Positions 34,912 through 35,761 of a DNA stretch of 35,761 nt are shown one piece after another (within the stretch, counting starts at the first letter, position 1; every line of letters starts with the position of its first letter). Where the stretch lies: the NCBI GenBank assembly GCA_016744595.1, contig JADGEB010000033.1, positions 1-35,761 of the forward strand. The letters are read 5' to 3'. The notes under the pieces were generated by a model, which was not told the origin of the DNA, did no database searches, and saw only the letters and a list, made by a program, of their open reading frames with translations. The translations under genes and the position numbers were made by a program. The DNA comes from Desulfuromusa sp. (GTDB taxonomy: Bacteria; Desulfobacterota; Desulfuromonadia; Desulfuromonadales; Geopsychrobacteraceae).

Positions 34912-35761
34912 TTGATAAATAACCAACTCCCCTTACTGGTTGATAGTCACGCCCACCTTGATGGCGGACAATTCACAAATGATCTTAGAGAAACAGTTGA
35001 ACGGGCAACGAAAAATGGTATCAGCCATATACTGACCATCGGCTGTGATCTTGAGAGTTCTGCAAAGAGTATCGCTATCGCAGAGGAATATGAAAATATT
35101 TTTGCCGCAGTTGGTGTGCACCCACATGATGCAACAGAAATAAATGATGAGACACTGGCAAAGTTGAATTCAATGCTTACCCACCCAAAAGTTGTCGCTC
35201 TGGGTGAAATTGGCCTTGACTATTATCGTGACCGTTCACCTCGGGAAACTCAACGTACAGCCTTTCGCCAACAGATCCGCCTAGCCAGAAAAGTCGGTAA
35301 GCCAATTATTGTCCATGATCGTGATGCCCACGATGAAGTGATACAGATTATGAAAGAAGAGAATGCAGCAGAAGTTGGTGGAGTTCTGCATTGCTTCAGT
35401 GGCGACTTGAAGATGGCTAAACAATGCCTTGAACTCGGTTTTTATATTTCATTTACCGGTACAATCACCTATCCAAAAAATGAAACTATCAGAAATATTA
35501 TTGCAGAGATTCCAATTGACCGAATGCTGATTGAAACCGATTGCCCTTACCTGTCGCCACAAAAGTTCCGTGGCAAACGTAACGAACCAGCCCATGTTCG
35601 CTATACTGCGGAGAGATTGGCGGAGATCAAAGGGCTAACAATTGAGGATGTTGCTCGAGTCACCAGCCGCAACTGTCATGATCTGTTCGGTTTTGGTAGT
35701 GTTGATCAAAGCAGCAAAATTGCTTACCAAATCCGCGATTCCCTTTACCTGAATATTACTA
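34912..35761 (+). CDS. TatD family metal-dependent hydrolase, apparently fused to a radical SAM domain (truncated by window edge)
   Basis: The frame opens with TTG at 34912 (GGAG 7 nt upstream) and stays open for 283 residues to the window end. Residues up to about 262 are a full TatD metallohydrolase: LLVDSHAHLD, the Glu in ALGEIGLDYY, PIIVHDRDAHDE, VLHCFSGD, IETDCPYLSP and the terminal NCHDLFGFG, where TatD proteins normally end. TatD enzymes are metal-dependent 3'-5' exonucleases or D-aminoacyl-tRNA deacylases. Instead of stopping, the frame goes on through a short linker into IAYQIRDSLYLNIT, which resembles the first strand of TatD-associated radical SAM proteins before their CxxxCxxC motif. 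That motif lies beyond the window, so the fusion is strongly suggested but unproven. Co-directional with metG, as in Bacillus. Confidence 0.88.
   Translation, partial: MINNQLPLLVDSHAHLDGGQFTNDLRETVERATKNGISHILTIGCDLESSAKSIAIAEEYENIFAAVGVHPHDATEINDETLAKLNSMLTHPKVVALGEIGLDYYRDRSPRETQRTAFRQQIRLARKVGKPIIVHDRDAHDEVIQIMKEENAAEVGGVLHCFSGDLKMAKQCLELGFYISFTGTITYPKNETIRNIIAEIPIDRMLIETDCPYLSPQKFRGKRNEPAHVRYTAERLAEIKGLTIEDVARVTSRNCHDLFGFGSVDQSSKIAYQIRDSLYLNIT

Overview
The window reads as core chromosome of a Gram-negative anaerobe, most likely a deltaproteobacterium of the Desulfuromonadales (Geobacter/Desulfuromonas/Pelobacter side), but of fairly low GC (about 40-45% by eye). The clues are an LptE lipoprotein (so an outer membrane with LPS), a DUF4388/PATAN protein beside stand-alone receivers, a RicT (PSP1) protein beside holB, and a TatD reading frame that runs on into what looks like a radical SAM domain. 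Almost every base is in, or close to, a recognisable housekeeping gene. I see no insertion sequence, prophage, CRISPR array, toxin-antitoxin pair or defence island.

Layout. 1-1190: 5' part of thrS and a tRNA-Val(GAC), both minus strand. 1397-3259: a plus-strand long-chain acyl-CoA synthetase, ending at a terminator shared with hom. 3323-10896, minus strand, read right to left: glyA, dCMP deaminase, nrdR, ribD, ribE, ribBA, ribH, nusB, hom (one-carbon/dNTP supply, riboflavin synthesis, antitermination, homoserine). 10964-17645, minus strand: yceD, rpmF, plsX, fabH, fabD, fabG, acpP, fabF, rpiB, the classic fatty-acid/phospholipid initiation cluster driven by a strong promoter before yceD and closed by a terminator after rpiB. 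17864-19208, plus: mazG and fxsA with a 268-base AT-rich spacer. 19218-20777, minus: murJ. 20937-21200, plus: rpsT with a near-consensus promoter. 21253-30917, minus, read right to left: rnc, era, der, a DUF4388 protein, two single-domain response regulators, infA, leuS, lptE, holA. 31126-35761, plus: holB, ricT, metG and a truncated tatD fusion.

How the genes fit together. The fab cluster makes acyl-ACP and feeds PlsX for phospholipid and LPS acyl chains; murJ and lptE serve cell-envelope export. The rib genes form a complete riboflavin set (RibBA, RibD, RibE, RibH; the pathway phosphatase is not in this window). rnc/era/der/infA/rpsT/rpmF/yceD and three aminoacyl-tRNA synthetases serve ribosome assembly and translation. 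holA and holB encode two clamp-loader subunits at two separate loci.

Most unusual observations: (1) an in-frame TatD-radical SAM fusion cut by the window edge; (2) a perfect 14-bp-arm palindrome inside murJ, with shorter ones inside lptE and ribD; (3) mutually exclusive RNA hairpins between infA and leuS that look like an attenuator; (4) a cluster of DnaA-box-like motifs in the mazG-fxsA spacer; (5) several terminators placed directly before a co-directional gene with almost no room for a promoter. I did not find a clearly new multi-gene system; the DUF4388 plus two receivers set is the nearest candidate.
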